From positions 1-52,868 of the forward strand of contig NZ_JAJTTH010000020.1 of assembly GCF_021341665.1 (NCBI RefSeq): DNA of 52,868 nt. Direction: 5' to 3'. This DNA comes from Pseudomonas sp. Au-Pse12. Lineage in GTDB: Bacteria > Pseudomonadota > Gammaproteobacteria > Pseudomonadales > Pseudomonadaceae. The position numbers were made by a program, and so were the translations under genes. Under the pieces are notes generated by a model that ran no database searches, was not told the origin of the DNA, and was given only the letters and a program-made list of their open reading frames with translations. Position 1 is the stretch's first letter; the number at the start of each line of letters is the position of its first letter. Of the stretch, positions 25,030-33,230 are shown in pieces.

Positions 25030-25663
25030 GGGCCGCAGGGTTCCGCGATGCCCAGTTGCAGTTGCCGGGCTTCGATCTGTTGTCGGCGACCATCCCCAGG
25101 GTTGTCTCGGCCGGCAGGCGATGCAGGCCCAGGGTGCTGATGCTCGGACACTGGCTCAGAATCTCCAGGTCATGGCTTTGCGGGCTGATGTGCAGGCTCT
25201 GCAACTCGGGCATGCGGGCAATCGGCGCCAGATCGATGGCCGGGCCCTGGTCCAGGGAGAGCCGCAGGCTGTGCAGGCGTTCGAGGTTGGGCAGGGCCAG
25301 AAGCCCGGGCAGCTCGGCGCGGAAGACTTCCAGGGCAAGCTCCCTGAGCAGGTGCAGGCTGCCAATGGCCTGGAAATGTTCCAGGGTTTCGAGGCCGTCC
25401 AGGCTCAGCGAGTGGACGTTGGGCAGGGCGAGCAAGGTCCGGCCATCAAAACCTCTGCTCGAATAGTGGTTGTAGAAACGCACGGTAAGGCGCTCGCCAT
25501 AACGTGCGCAGAGGGCATCGAGTTGTTCCAGCAGTTGGCAATCGTATTGCTCGACGCTGTGCCACTGGACGATGACCCGGGCCCGCGGATCGGCCTCCAG
25601 CCGGGCACCGACCTGCAGGCGCAGGTCGGCCTGGGTCGGTGCTTTGATTCGATGGGGAAACAT
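25030..25663 (-). pseudogene. Internally deleted copy of the repeat protein at 26600-27628
   Basis: The first 190 or so residues (MFPHRIKAPTQADLRLQV... to LGMVAD) align throughout with the intact gene to the right. Then about 394 bp of the intact copy are missing, and the tail QQIEARQLQLGIAEPCG continues in another frame; in the intact gene this reads KQIEARQQQLGIPEPRG. 394 is not a multiple of three, which explains the frameshift. The junction lies near 25080-25086. A truncated 230-residue product running into the REPIN could still be made from ATG 25663, but it would lack the C-terminal repeats. Confidence 0.85.
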
Positions 25664-25704
25664 CAGCGGTCCTTGAAGATTGTCGCGCGGCATCATGTCA
25701 TACA

Positions 25705-25767
25705 GCATGCCCGGCTACGCCACGCCGAGCGCCTGGCCACTGTCGCCGCGCTTTCGATTCCTGCGCA
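25705..25767 (+). repeat. 63-bp copy of the ptrR 3' region
   Basis: It aligns without gaps to 24041-24103 (within ptrR), with 58 of 63 positions identical by my reading. It lies just upstream of the deleted repeat-protein copy and is not part of a complete gene. It marks a past rearrangement in this interval. Confidence 0.85.
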
Positions 25768-25784
25768 GGGGCGATTGGTGAGCC

Positions 25785-26432
25785 TCAGGCCTTGCACCGG
25801 ACCAGCGCCAGATACACCGCCGAGCCTTTCCCGGGTTCGATGTAATGCGCGTCGTCCAGGTCGGCTATCCGGGTCGGTTTTATCTCCAGTTCCAGCTCCG
25901 GTGCGCCGGCGTACCATTCGTCATTGTCGTTCAGGCCATTCTCGAAAGCGTCGAGAAACCCCTGGCAACTGTCGAACTTGCCATAGCTGTAGTTGCCTTG
26001 CTGGTCGCTGTAGAAGCGTGAGTAGCTCAGCAACACGATGCCCCAGCGCTCAATGCGCTCACCGGGACTGGTGCGGGGGATCTGCTTGACCAGGTCCTTG
26101 CGGATTTCCCAGATCTTGTAATAGGCATTCTTGTTGTTGTGCACCACCTTGAACTCGATGGCGGTAGAGGCCTTGTCGTCGTATTTGTTCTCGACCCAGA
26201 TATCCACCTTGCGCCGCTCGGCGGCGATCAGCCAGCGCGGGACGTTGCTGCGTTCATCCAGCTGGCCGCCGAGGCCGAAGTGCTCGCGATTGATGTCCAG
26301 CAGCGCCGCCGATTCCAGGCTCAGCCACAGTTCGGGAGCGGCGCTGACGATGATGGATTTGAGGATGCGCTGGCGTTCGTCTTTTTTCAGGTGAGCCAGC
26401 AGCAGTTCGGTAAAGCCGGGAACAAAGGACAT
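25785..26432 (-). CDS. Unknown protein with PD-(D/E)XK-like core
   Basis: This 215-residue cytoplasmic protein belongs to no family I can name. The segment RRKVDIWVENKYDDKASTAIEFKVVHNN has the D-x(n)-E-x-K spacing of the PD-(D/E)XK nuclease fold (Asp in KVDIWV, ExK in IEFKV), preceded by an N-terminal helical region and followed by ERWGIVLLSYSRFY. That pattern is also seen in non-nuclease members. The gene sits between the two copies of a duplicated repeat-protein gene. ATG 26432 has AGGAGATCC upstream. Restriction-like or DNA-repair roles are speculation. Confidence 0.6.
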   Translation of the reverse strand: MSFVPGFTELLLAHLKKDERQRILKSIIVSAAPELWLSLESAALLDINREHFGLGGQLDERSNVPRWLIAAERRKVDIWVENKYDDKASTAIEFKVVHNNKNAYYKIWEIRKDLVKQIPRTSPGERIERWGIVLLSYSRFYSDQQGNYSYGKFDSCQGFLDAFENGLNDNDEWYAGAPELELEIKPTRIADLDDAHYIEPGKGSAVYLALVRCKA

Positions 26433-26485
26433 GGGATCTCCTTATCAGGTCCAAAAAAGGTGGAGCGGTGAGGTTGATGCTGTTC

Positions 26486-26584
26486 TGTAGGAGCGAGCTT
26501 GCTCGCGATGATCTCGAAAGCGCCGCAGGTTCCCTGTGAGTGCGCGTTATCGTTGGCGTCCTTCGCGAGCAAGCTCGCTCCTAC
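26486..26584. repeat. 99-bp REPIN, copy 2
   Basis: It has the same structure and length as 24915-25013: TGTAGGAGCGAGCTTGCTCG ... CGAGCAAGCTCGCTCCTACA, with the internal GTGAGTGCGCGTTATCGTTG shared. It follows the intact repeat-protein gene, so gene plus REPIN form the duplicated unit. Confidence 0.88.
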
Positions 26585-26599
26585 AAGGGCAGCCGGTGT

Positions 26600-27628
26600 T
26601 CAGTACGTTCCGCGGGGTTCTGGGATGCCCAATTGCTGTTGCCGGGCTTCGATCTGTTTGTCCACGGCGCGTTTGCCACTGCGCAACTTCAGGTGCTGCA
26701 CGCTGGGCGGCAGCTGTTGCTCGATCAGGGCCAGCAGGTCCACCTGTGGGGTCTTGATCAGGCGCAGGTCGGTGATTGTCGAGGTGTGCAGGTGGTTGAT
26801 CGCCCCGAGGTTCTTGAGGTTGATCAGGCTCAGCTTGCGCAACTGCGGCGCACCGCCCAGGTCCAGTTGGCTCAATTGCGCCTGGTCCTCGATCTTCAGC
26901 GCTTCAAGCTGTGGAAAGCCGTCCAGGTCCAGGCGGTTGAGGCCGCGAACCCGCATGATCTCCAGTTCCTTGACCTGGGGGTTGCGCAGCTCCGGCATCT
27001 GCTCGCGGCTGCCGAAGGTCACCGAGAGGCTGCGCAGGCCGGTCATGCTGGCGACCATCCCCAGGGGCGTCTTGGCCGGCATGCGGTGCAGGTCCAGGTG
27101 GTTGATGCTCGGGCACTGGCTGAGCACGTCCAGGTGATGGCTTTGCACACTGAGGGACAGGGTGTGCAGCTCGGGCATGGCGGCCAGTGGCGCCAGGTCG
27201 ATGGCCGGGCCTTTGTCCAGGGACAGGCGCAGTGTTCGCAGCCCCCTCAAGTTGGGCAGGGCCAGGAGGCCCGGCAGGTCGGCGCTGATGACTTGCAGGG
27301 CAAAGTCCTTGAGCTTGCGCAGGCTGCCAATGGCTTCGTAGTGCTCCAGGCTGTCGAGGCAATCCAGGCTCAGGGACTGGACATGGGGTAGGGCCAGCAA
27401 CACCCGGGCATCAAACGCACTGCCCGGGTAATGGCTGTAGAAGCGCACGTTGAGGCGCTCGCCGTAGTGGGCGCAAAGGCTGTCGAGTGAGTTCAGCAAC
27501 TGCGCGTCATATTGCGCGCCACGCTCGAACTGGACGATGACCCGGGCCTGTGGGTCGGCTTCCAGATGGGCCTGGACCTTGAGTGTCAGGTCTTCTCGGG
27601 TCGGGGCATGAATTCGGTGGGGAAACAT
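26600..27628 (-). CDS. Leucine-rich-repeat-like protein (intact copy)
   Basis: This 342-residue protein is built of irregular leucine-rich repeats after a globular first 90 residues: ALPHVQSLSLDCLDSLEHYEAIG, MPELHTLSLSVQSH, NPQVKELEIMRVRGLNRLDL, FPQLEALKIEDQAQLSQLDL, APQLRKLSLINLKNLGAI. No signal peptide, so probably cytoplasmic. The N-terminal part (DPQARVIVQFERGAQYDAQLLNSLDSLCAHYGERLNVRFYSHYPG) is not a domain I know. LRR proteins in Pseudomonas are usually protein binders, sometimes secreted effectors, but no secretion signal or enzymatic domain is seen. A deleted paralogue lies 1.5 kb to the left. Confidence 0.7.
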   Translation of the reverse strand: MFPHRIHAPTREDLTLKVQAHLEADPQARVIVQFERGAQYDAQLLNSLDSLCAHYGERLNVRFYSHYPGSAFDARVLLALPHVQSLSLDCLDSLEHYEAIGSLRKLKDFALQVISADLPGLLALPNLRGLRTLRLSLDKGPAIDLAPLAAMPELHTLSLSVQSHHLDVLSQCPSINHLDLHRMPAKTPLGMVASMTGLRSLSVTFGSREQMPELRNPQVKELEIMRVRGLNRLDLDGFPQLEALKIEDQAQLSQLDLGGAPQLRKLSLINLKNLGAINHLHTSTITDLRLIKTPQVDLLALIEQQLPPSVQHLKLRSGKRAVDKQIEARQQQLGIPEPRGTY

Positions 27629-27711
27629 CAGCGGTCCTTGATGATTTTCGCCGCGGCATCATGCCATTGCGCAATCCGCACTGCCATCGACCCGGCCAAT
27701 GGCAGCCAAGG

Positions 27712-28710
27712 TTACGGGTCGACTTGCCCCATCAGCTCGGCCACCGATTCCGGGCGCTTGGCGTAGCGCTGGGCCAGCACCGCACAGACCATCAGCTGGA
27801 TCTGGTGGAACAGCATCAAGGGCAGAATCAGCACGCCCATGGTGCTGCCGGCAAACAGCACCTGGGCCATGGGCACGCCGGTGGCCAGGCTCTTTTTCGA
27901 GCCGCAGAAGAGGATGGTGATGCGGTCTTCCTGGTCGAAGCCGAACAGCTTGCCGAGAAAGCTCGAGGCCAGCAGCACCAGGGCCAGGAGGATGCAGCAG
28001 GCCACCACCAGCCCGCCCAGTTCCCACAGTGGGATCTGCTGCCAGATGCCTTCGTTCACCGCCTCGCTGAAGGCGCCGTAGACCACCAGCAGGATCGAGC
28101 CCTGGTCGACGAAGCGCAGCCAGTGCTTGTTGCGCCCGACCCAGGCGCCGATCCAGCGCCGGGCGATCTGCCCGGCGATGAACGGCAGCAGCAGTTGCAC
28201 GCTGATCTTGAGGATCGCATCCAGGGTCGAGCCGCCGTCGCCGTGCACGTTCAGCAGCAGGGTGACCAGGAGCGGGGTGAGGAAGATCCCGAACAGGCTC
28301 GACGCCGCGGCGCTGCAGATGGCCGCCGGGATATTGCCCCGGGCCAGGGAGGTGAAGGCGATCGCCGATTGCACCGTGGCCGGCAGGGCGCACAGGTAGA
28401 GCATGCCCAGGTACAGGTCGTTGCCCACCAGCGGCGACAGCAGCGGCTTGAGCGCCAGCCCCAGCACTGGAAAGAGGATGAAGGTCAGGCTGAACACCAG
28501 CAGGTGCAGGCGCCAGTGGCCGGCCCCGGCGATGATCGCCTCGCGCGACAGCTTGGCGCCGTGGAGGAAGAACAGCAGGCCGATGGCGAGGTTGGTCAGC
28601 CAGCCGAAGCCGACCGCCACTTGGCCGCTGGCTGGCAGGAAACTGGCCAGCAGGACCACGCCGATCAGGGTCAGGGTGAAGTTGTCGGGCAAAAGACGCG
28701 AGCGAGTCAT
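27712..28710 (-). CDS. Bile acid:sodium symporter-family transporter (SBF-like, YfeH type)
   Basis: This 332-residue inner-membrane protein has about ten helices. Family features are IGLLFFLHGAKLSREAI, LCALPATVQSAIAFTSLARGN (the conserved crossover region) and CGSKKSLATGVPMA. It is a CPA/SBF-superfamily carrier, probably Na+-coupled, for an unidentified organic anion. It is divergent from the AraC-family regulator at 28796, whose gene starts 86 nt away; control by that regulator is likely from layout only. Confidence 0.88.
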   Translation of the reverse strand: MTRSRLLPDNFTLTLIGVVLLASFLPASGQVAVGFGWLTNLAIGLLFFLHGAKLSREAIIAGAGHWRLHLLVFSLTFILFPVLGLALKPLLSPLVGNDLYLGMLYLCALPATVQSAIAFTSLARGNIPAAICSAAASSLFGIFLTPLLVTLLLNVHGDGGSTLDAILKISVQLLLPFIAGQIARRWIGAWVGRNKHWLRFVDQGSILLVVYGAFSEAVNEGIWQQIPLWELGGLVVACCILLALVLLASSFLGKLFGFDQEDRITILFCGSKKSLATGVPMAQVLFAGSTMGVLILPLMLFHQIQLMVCAVLAQRYAKRPESVAELMGQVDP

Positions 28711-28795
28711 AGCGGGATCATCCGGGGGTTGCCAAGTGCAGTGGGGCGACTCTAACGTGGCTGCGTTTTACCGACTAACGCCAAGGAGCCAGTTA

Positions 28796-29593
28796 ATGCC
28801 GCCTAAAGGACATGAAAAGATCGTCCGGCGCAGTATTCCCGGGCTGCCAAGCCTGCCGAGACCGGTGTACGGGCGCACCGAGTCCTTGCCCAATCGCGCG
28901 CTGACCCGGCGCCACAGCCACCCTTGGGTCCAGTTGTCCTACGCAATTGCCGGGGTGCTGGAGATCCAGACCAGCGGCGGGCGCTTTGTCGCCCCGCCGC
29001 AGCGCGCGGTGTGGATTCCCGCCGGGGTGCCGCACCGGGTGTTCAGCTCGCCGCGCACCGAAATGCGCAGCCTGTACCTCGATTGCAGCGTCACCGCCTG
29101 GGCGGCCACCGACAGTTGCCAGGTGCTGGCGGTCAGCAGCCTGCTGCGGGAGCTGATCCGCGCCTTTAGCGAACTGCCGGTGGAGTATGTCGAGGACAGC
29201 GCCGACGGGCGCCTGGCCCAGGTGTTGCTGGACCAGCTGGCCGCCGCGCCGCAACTGGACCTGATGCTGCCGCTGCCGCTGGACGCGCGCTTGCGCTCGA
29301 TCTACCGCAGCCTGCAGGCGCACCCGGAGCAGCCGACCACCCTGGGCCAATGGGGCCAGAAGCTCGGGGTCACGGAGAAGACCCTCAGCCGCCTGTTTCT
29401 CAAGGACACCGGGCTGACCTTTCGCGCCTGGCGCCAACGCTTGCGCCTGCTCGGCGCGCTGACCCCGCTGGAGCAGGGCGAGCGGGTCACCGATGTGGCC
29501 CTGGCCTGCGGCTATGACTCGACCTCGGCGTTTATCGCCGCGTTTCGCCAGCAGTTCGATGCCACCCCCGGCGAGTTCTTCCGCGACCTCTGA
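28796..29593 (+). CDS. AraC-family regulator with N-terminal cupin
   Basis: In this 265-residue protein a cupin-like sensor domain (RRHSHPWVQLSYAIAGVLEIQT, WIPAGVPHRVFSS) precedes a double helix-turn-helix (LGQWGQKLGVTEKTLSRLFLKDTGLTFRAWRQRLRL, VTDVALACGYDSTSAFIAAFRQQFDATPGEFF). AAGGAG (28782-28787) fixes ATG 28796. This class (YdeC/NimR-like) usually represses or activates a divergent transporter; here that is the SBF-family gene 86 nt away. The ligand is unknown. Confidence 0.88.
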   Translation: MPPKGHEKIVRRSIPGLPSLPRPVYGRTESLPNRALTRRHSHPWVQLSYAIAGVLEIQTSGGRFVAPPQRAVWIPAGVPHRVFSSPRTEMRSLYLDCSVTAWAATDSCQVLAVSSLLRELIRAFSELPVEYVEDSADGRLAQVLLDQLAAAPQLDLMLPLPLDARLRSIYRSLQAHPEQPTTLGQWGQKLGVTEKTLSRLFLKDTGLTFRAWRQRLRLLGALTPLEQGERVTDVALACGYDSTSAFIAAFRQQFDATPGEFFRDL

Positions 29594-29607
29594 ACCCCCG
29601 CGATTCC

Positions 29608-29741
29608 TGTAGCCGCTGCTGAGCCCGCGAAGCTGCGCAAAGGTCCGCAGGACCTTGCTTGACGACCTCCCGTCGAACCTCTATCGATCTTAAGAACCCT
29701 ACGTCCCTTCGGGCCGTTCGCAGCCTGCGGCAGCGGCTACA
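29608..29741. repeat. 134-bp repeat with inverted ends (TGTAGCCGCTGC type)
   Basis: It begins TGTAGCCGCTGC and ends GCAGCGGCTACA, perfect inverted ends. The internal AAAGGTCCGCAGGACCTT palindrome and the CCCTTCGGGCCGTTCGCAGC block recur at 1-117. It lies right after the AraC gene and has no gene content. Confidence 0.85.
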
Positions 29742-29752
29742 GGGTGCGACGA

Positions 29753-29788
29753 TGCGGCAGGTGCGGCAGGTGCGGCAGGTGCGGCAGG
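29753..29788. repeat. Four tandem copies of TGCGGCAGG
   Basis: Four perfect 9-bp units lie directly beyond the stop codon of the response-regulator gene (stop complement 29789-29791). Because 9 is a multiple of 3, loss of the stop would add Pro-Ala-Ala repeats to the protein. Confidence 0.9.
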
Positions 29789-30241
29789 TCAGGCCTTTGA
29801 TGGGCGCAGCAGTTCGATGCGCTCTGGCGGCACCAGGGTGCGCAGGGTCTTGTACAGGGCCCGGGTCTCCAGCAGGTTCCAGATCCGCAGCAGGGTTTCC
29901 AGGGCGTCCAGCGGCTTGCTGATGAAGTCCCGCGCGCCCAGGGCCAGCGCTCGCAGGCGGGTGTCGCGGGTGGCGTCGGCGGTGAGCACCAGGATCGGCA
30001 GGTAGTCGTTGGCCGGAATCCGCCGGTTGAGCTGTTCGAGCACGGCAAAACCGTCGAACTCGGGCATGTGCAGATCGAGGATCACCAGGTCCGGCTCGAA
30101 GCTGTTGAACAGCTCCAGGGTGCGCAGCGGCTGGGTGCTGCTCAGGACGTTGTGCAGGCCTTCGCGGGCCAGCAGCTGTTCCATCAGGTCGAGGTTGGGG
30201 CGCTGGTCATCGATGATGAGGATGCGCATATCGGCACTCAT
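29789..30241 (-). CDS. Single-domain response regulator
   Basis: This is a 150-residue CheY-like receiver: acidic pocket D11-D12, phosphorylated Asp56 (VILDLHMP), Thr in LTADA and Lys109 (ISKPLDA), then a short helical tail (RTLVPPERIELLRPSKA) and no output domain. It is last in a four-gene operon; its ATG overlaps the stop of the hybrid kinase (ATGA). It may be a phosphate sink, or act by protein contact as the final step of the relay. It ends against a 9-bp tandem repeat. Confidence 0.88.
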   Translation of the reverse strand: MSADMRILIIDDQRPNLDLMEQLLAREGLHNVLSSTQPLRTLELFNSFEPDLVILDLHMPEFDGFAVLEQLNRRIPANDYLPILVLTADATRDTRLRALALGARDFISKPLDALETLLRIWNLLETRALYKTLRTLVPPERIELLRPSKA

Positions 30242-32565
30242 AGGGGCTCCGCTAGACAGGCATCGAGGTGGGCGAGGAACACCGGGATGTGGATTGGCTT
30301 GGTCAGGATCGCCGTGGCCCCGGCCTCGCGCAGGGCGCGCTGGGTCGGTTCGCTGGCGTCGGCGGTGATCATCAGGATCGGCGTGCTGGCTGTGCTGCCC
30401 GAGGCCCGCAGCCGTTGCAGCACCTCCAGGCCTTGCAGGTCCGGCAGGTTGACGTCCAGCAGGATCATCTGCGGCGCGTGCTGGCGAGCCAGGTCCAGGC
30501 CCATCTGGCCCTGCATGCTCGACAGCAGCTGGATGCCCGGGCGCCGTTGCAGCAGGGTTTCGATCAGCGCCAGGCTTTGCAGGTTGTCCTCGATGCACAG
30601 CACCTTGCCCTGGTAGCGGCCCGCGGCCGGTGCGGCGGGCGGGCTCAGCGCCGGGGCACTGAAGGTGGCGACGGCGGGAGCGTCGGGCAGGCTCACGTAG
30701 GGCAGTTCCAGGGTGAAGCGGCTGCCGCTGCCCGGGGTGCTGTGCACGCCCAGGCTGCCGTCCATCATTTCCAGCAGGCTCTTGCTCAGGGCCAGGCCCA
30801 GGCCGGTGCCCTCGACCCTGGGGTCGGCGTCCAGGCGTTCGAACGGCTTGAACAGAAGCTCCAGGCGATGGGCGGCAATTCCCGCGCCGGTGTCGAGCAC
30901 GCTGATGCGCAGGCGCGACTGCTCGATCGTCACTTCAATGCTCACCCGGCCATCCGCGCGGTTGTATTTGATGGCGTTGGACAGCAGGTTGAGCAGGACC
31001 TGGATCAGCCGCTGGCGGTCGGCGATCACCCCGCTGTCGCTGGGCAACGGCGGCAGCGGCGCCAGGTGAATGCCGGCGTCGGCGGCCATCGGCGACACCA
31101 GGGTCAGGGCTTCGTGCAGCACCGCCGCCAGGGGCATGGGCTCGACGTTCAGCGGCAGGCGCCCGGCTTCGATGCGGGCGATGTCCAGCACTTCGTTGAT
31201 CAGCCCCAGCAGGTGCTGGCCGGCCCGCAGGATGTGCCCGACCTGGGGCCGCTGGCCGGCGCTGGAATCCATGTCGAGCAATTGCGCGAAACCGAGGATG
31301 GCATTGAGTGGGGTGCGCAGTTCATGGCTCATGCGCGAGAGGAACTCGCTCTTGGCGCGGCTGGCGCTTTCGGCTTCTTCGCGGGCGGTGCCCAGGGCGA
31401 TTTCCGCGGCGCGGCGGTCGGTGATGTCGCGGGTGATCTTGGAAAAGCCGCGCAGGGCGCCGCTGGCGTCGTACTGCGCGGTGATCACCACGCTGGCCCA
31501 GAAGCGGCTGCCGTCCTTGCGGCAGCGCCAGCCTTCCTCCATGTAGTGGCCGTGGGCGGTGGCTTCGCGCAGGGCCATGTCCGGGTGCTGCGGGCACTCT
31601 TCCGGCAGGTAGAACAAGGAGAAATGGCGGCCGATGATTTCCTGGTCGCGGTAGCCCTTGATCCGCTCGGCGCCGAAGTTCCAGGTGGTGACCATGCCGG
31701 CGGTGTCCAGGGCGAAGATCCCGTAGTCCTTGACCCCGTCGATGATCAGCCGCAGGCGTTCCTGGTTGTCGCGCAGGGCGCGCTCGCGCTCGGCCAGCAA
31801 CTGCCCGGCCTCCACCAGGCGTGTGCCCAGCTGGCCGATCTCATCCAGCTCCGGCGCCTGTGGCAGCAGGGGCTGGCCCAGGGCCAGGCGCTGGGCGTTG
31901 CCCTGGACCTGCTGCACCCGGGTGACGATGCCGCGGGACAGCAGCAGCACCGCGACGATGGCGCCGAACAGCCCGCAACCGGCGGCCAGCAGGGTGGCGA
32001 ACAGCAGGCGCATGCGGGTCGCGGCCGCGGCTTCGGTGCGTTCGGCCAGCAGCGCGTCTTCATGGATGCGCATGGCGCTGATCTGTTCGCGCAGCACGTC
32101 CAGCACCTGCTTGTTGTCGATGAGGATCGCGGTCACGGTGGCGCTGTCGTCGCGGCTGCCGTTGCGCAGGGCCACCAGGCCTTCGAGCTTGGTCTGGATC
32201 AGCGGGGTGATGGTGTGCAGGTACTCGCGCATGCGCGTGTCGCGCACGTTGCGGTCCAGGCGTTGCAGGGCGGCCTCGATCTGTGGGCGGGCCTGCAGGT
32301 AGGCGGGCAGGAAGTCCTCGCTGCGGGTCAGCAGGTAACCGCGCACGCTGGCCGCGGCTTCGGCCAGCAGGGTGTGCACGGTCTGGATATCGCCCTGCAC
32401 CAGCAGCACCCGGCGCACGTCTTCTTCGGCGCGGGCGGTCTGGCGTTCGGCGCTGTAGATCAGCACCAGGGACAACAGCAGGATCACCAGCGGCAGGGAA
32501 ATCACCACCAGCGCCTTGCCCCGCAGCGGCAGGTCGGCCCAGCGCCGGGCGCTGCGCAGGTTCAT
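30238..32565 (-). CDS. Hybrid sensor histidine kinase (CHASE3-HAMP-PAS-HisKA-HATPase-REC)
   Basis: This 775-residue inner-membrane kinase has a first helix at about 18-38 and a periplasmic CHASE3-like helical region (VRGYLLTRSEDFLPAYLQA). A second helix lies near 210-235, then a HAMP and a PAS domain (IIDGVKDYGIFALDTAGMVTTWN ... FLPEE-type loop, RCRKDGSRFWASVVI). HisKA carries SEFLSRMSHELRTPLNAILG, the ATPase N-box reads NLLSNAIKYN, and a C-terminal receiver has MILLDVNLP. ATG 32565 overlaps the LuxR-type regulator stop. The PAS sequence resembles redox- or light-type PAS of other pseudomonads, but no chromophore residue is certain. No Hpt domain is in the operon. Confidence 0.9.
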   Translation of the reverse strand: MNLRSARRWADLPLRGKALVVISLPLVILLLSLVLIYSAERQTARAEEDVRRVLLVQGDIQTVHTLLAEAAASVRGYLLTRSEDFLPAYLQARPQIEAALQRLDRNVRDTRMREYLHTITPLIQTKLEGLVALRNGSRDDSATVTAILIDNKQVLDVLREQISAMRIHEDALLAERTEAAAATRMRLLFATLLAAGCGLFGAIVAVLLLSRGIVTRVQQVQGNAQRLALGQPLLPQAPELDEIGQLGTRLVEAGQLLAERERALRDNQERLRLIIDGVKDYGIFALDTAGMVTTWNFGAERIKGYRDQEIIGRHFSLFYLPEECPQHPDMALREATAHGHYMEEGWRCRKDGSRFWASVVITAQYDASGALRGFSKITRDITDRRAAEIALGTAREEAESASRAKSEFLSRMSHELRTPLNAILGFAQLLDMDSSAGQRPQVGHILRAGQHLLGLINEVLDIARIEAGRLPLNVEPMPLAAVLHEALTLVSPMAADAGIHLAPLPPLPSDSGVIADRQRLIQVLLNLLSNAIKYNRADGRVSIEVTIEQSRLRISVLDTGAGIAAHRLELLFKPFERLDADPRVEGTGLGLALSKSLLEMMDGSLGVHSTPGSGSRFTLELPYVSLPDAPAVATFSAPALSPPAAPAAGRYQGKVLCIEDNLQSLALIETLLQRRPGIQLLSSMQGQMGLDLARQHAPQMILLDVNLPDLQGLEVLQRLRASGSTASTPILMITADASEPTQRALREAGATAILTKPIHIPVFLAHLDACLAEPL

Positions 32566-33230
32566 GGCCACTGTCCGTTGGGCTGGGCCACCAGCCCCAG
32601 GGCGATGCCGCGCACCGCCGCCTGGGTGCGGTCGGAGGCGCCGAGCTTGCCGATCACCCGCTCGACGTGGGCCTTGGCGGTGCCGGTGGTGATGCCGAGC
32701 TTTTCGCCGATCTCGCGGTTGCTGAAGCCGCCGGCCACCAGCCCCAGCACCTGGCGCTCGCGGGCGGTCAGGGCCTGGGCCTGGGGCATCTGGCCGCTGC
32801 CGCGTTCGGTCATGCGTCGCAGCAGGCGCGCGCTGACCGCGCTGTTCAGGGCTTCCTCGCCCTGGGCCACCCGTTGCAGGGCGCTGATCACTTCGTCGCG
32901 GCTGGCGTCCTTGAGCAGGTAGCCCACGGCGCCGGCGGTCATGGCCGCTTCCAGGTGATCGGGGCTGTCGTCCATGGTGAAGATCACCACCTTGACCTCG
33001 GGCTGGCGCTGCTGCAAAAGGCGCGCGGCCCCCAGGCCATTGAGCCGGGGCATGCGGATGTCGAGGATGGCGATGTCCGGGCGCAGTTGCTCGCACAGGG
33101 CCAGGGCTTCCTCGCCGTCGCTGGCCTGGCCCACCACTGCGAATTCCGGATTGCCCGCCAGCAGGGCGACGAACCCGGTGCGGGTCACTTCATGGTCGTC
33201 CGCCAGGACCAGGCGTATCTGCGCGCTCAT
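32562..33230 (-). CDS. NarL/LuxR-family response regulator
   Basis: The protein has 222 residues: a receiver with D11-D12 and phosphorylated Asp57 (AILDIRMP), and a C-terminal LuxR helix-turn-helix (LTARERQVLGLVAGGFSNREIGEKLGITTGTAKAHVERVIGKLG). It is the DNA-binding output of the operon, fed by the NarX-type kinase upstream, with which it overlaps by 4 nt. Targets are unknown; the divergent SnoaL-like gene at 34563 is one candidate. Confidence 0.9.
   Translation of the reverse strand: MSAQIRLVLADDHEVTRTGFVALLAGNPEFAVVGQASDGEEALALCEQLRPDIAILDIRMPRLNGLGAARLLQQRQPEVKVVIFTMDDSPDHLEAAMTAGAVGYLLKDASRDEVISALQRVAQGEEALNSAVSARLLRRMTERGSGQMPQAQALTARERQVLGLVAGGFSNREIGEKLGITTGTAKAHVERVIGKLGASDRTQAAVRGIALGLVAQPNGQWP

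Noticed and set aside
24915..26584. The repeated GGAGCGAGCTTGCTCG palindromes as a CRISPR or transposon ends
   Set aside because: There are only two copies 1.5 kb apart, each a self-contained inverted REP pair of 99 bp without spacers or a transposase.
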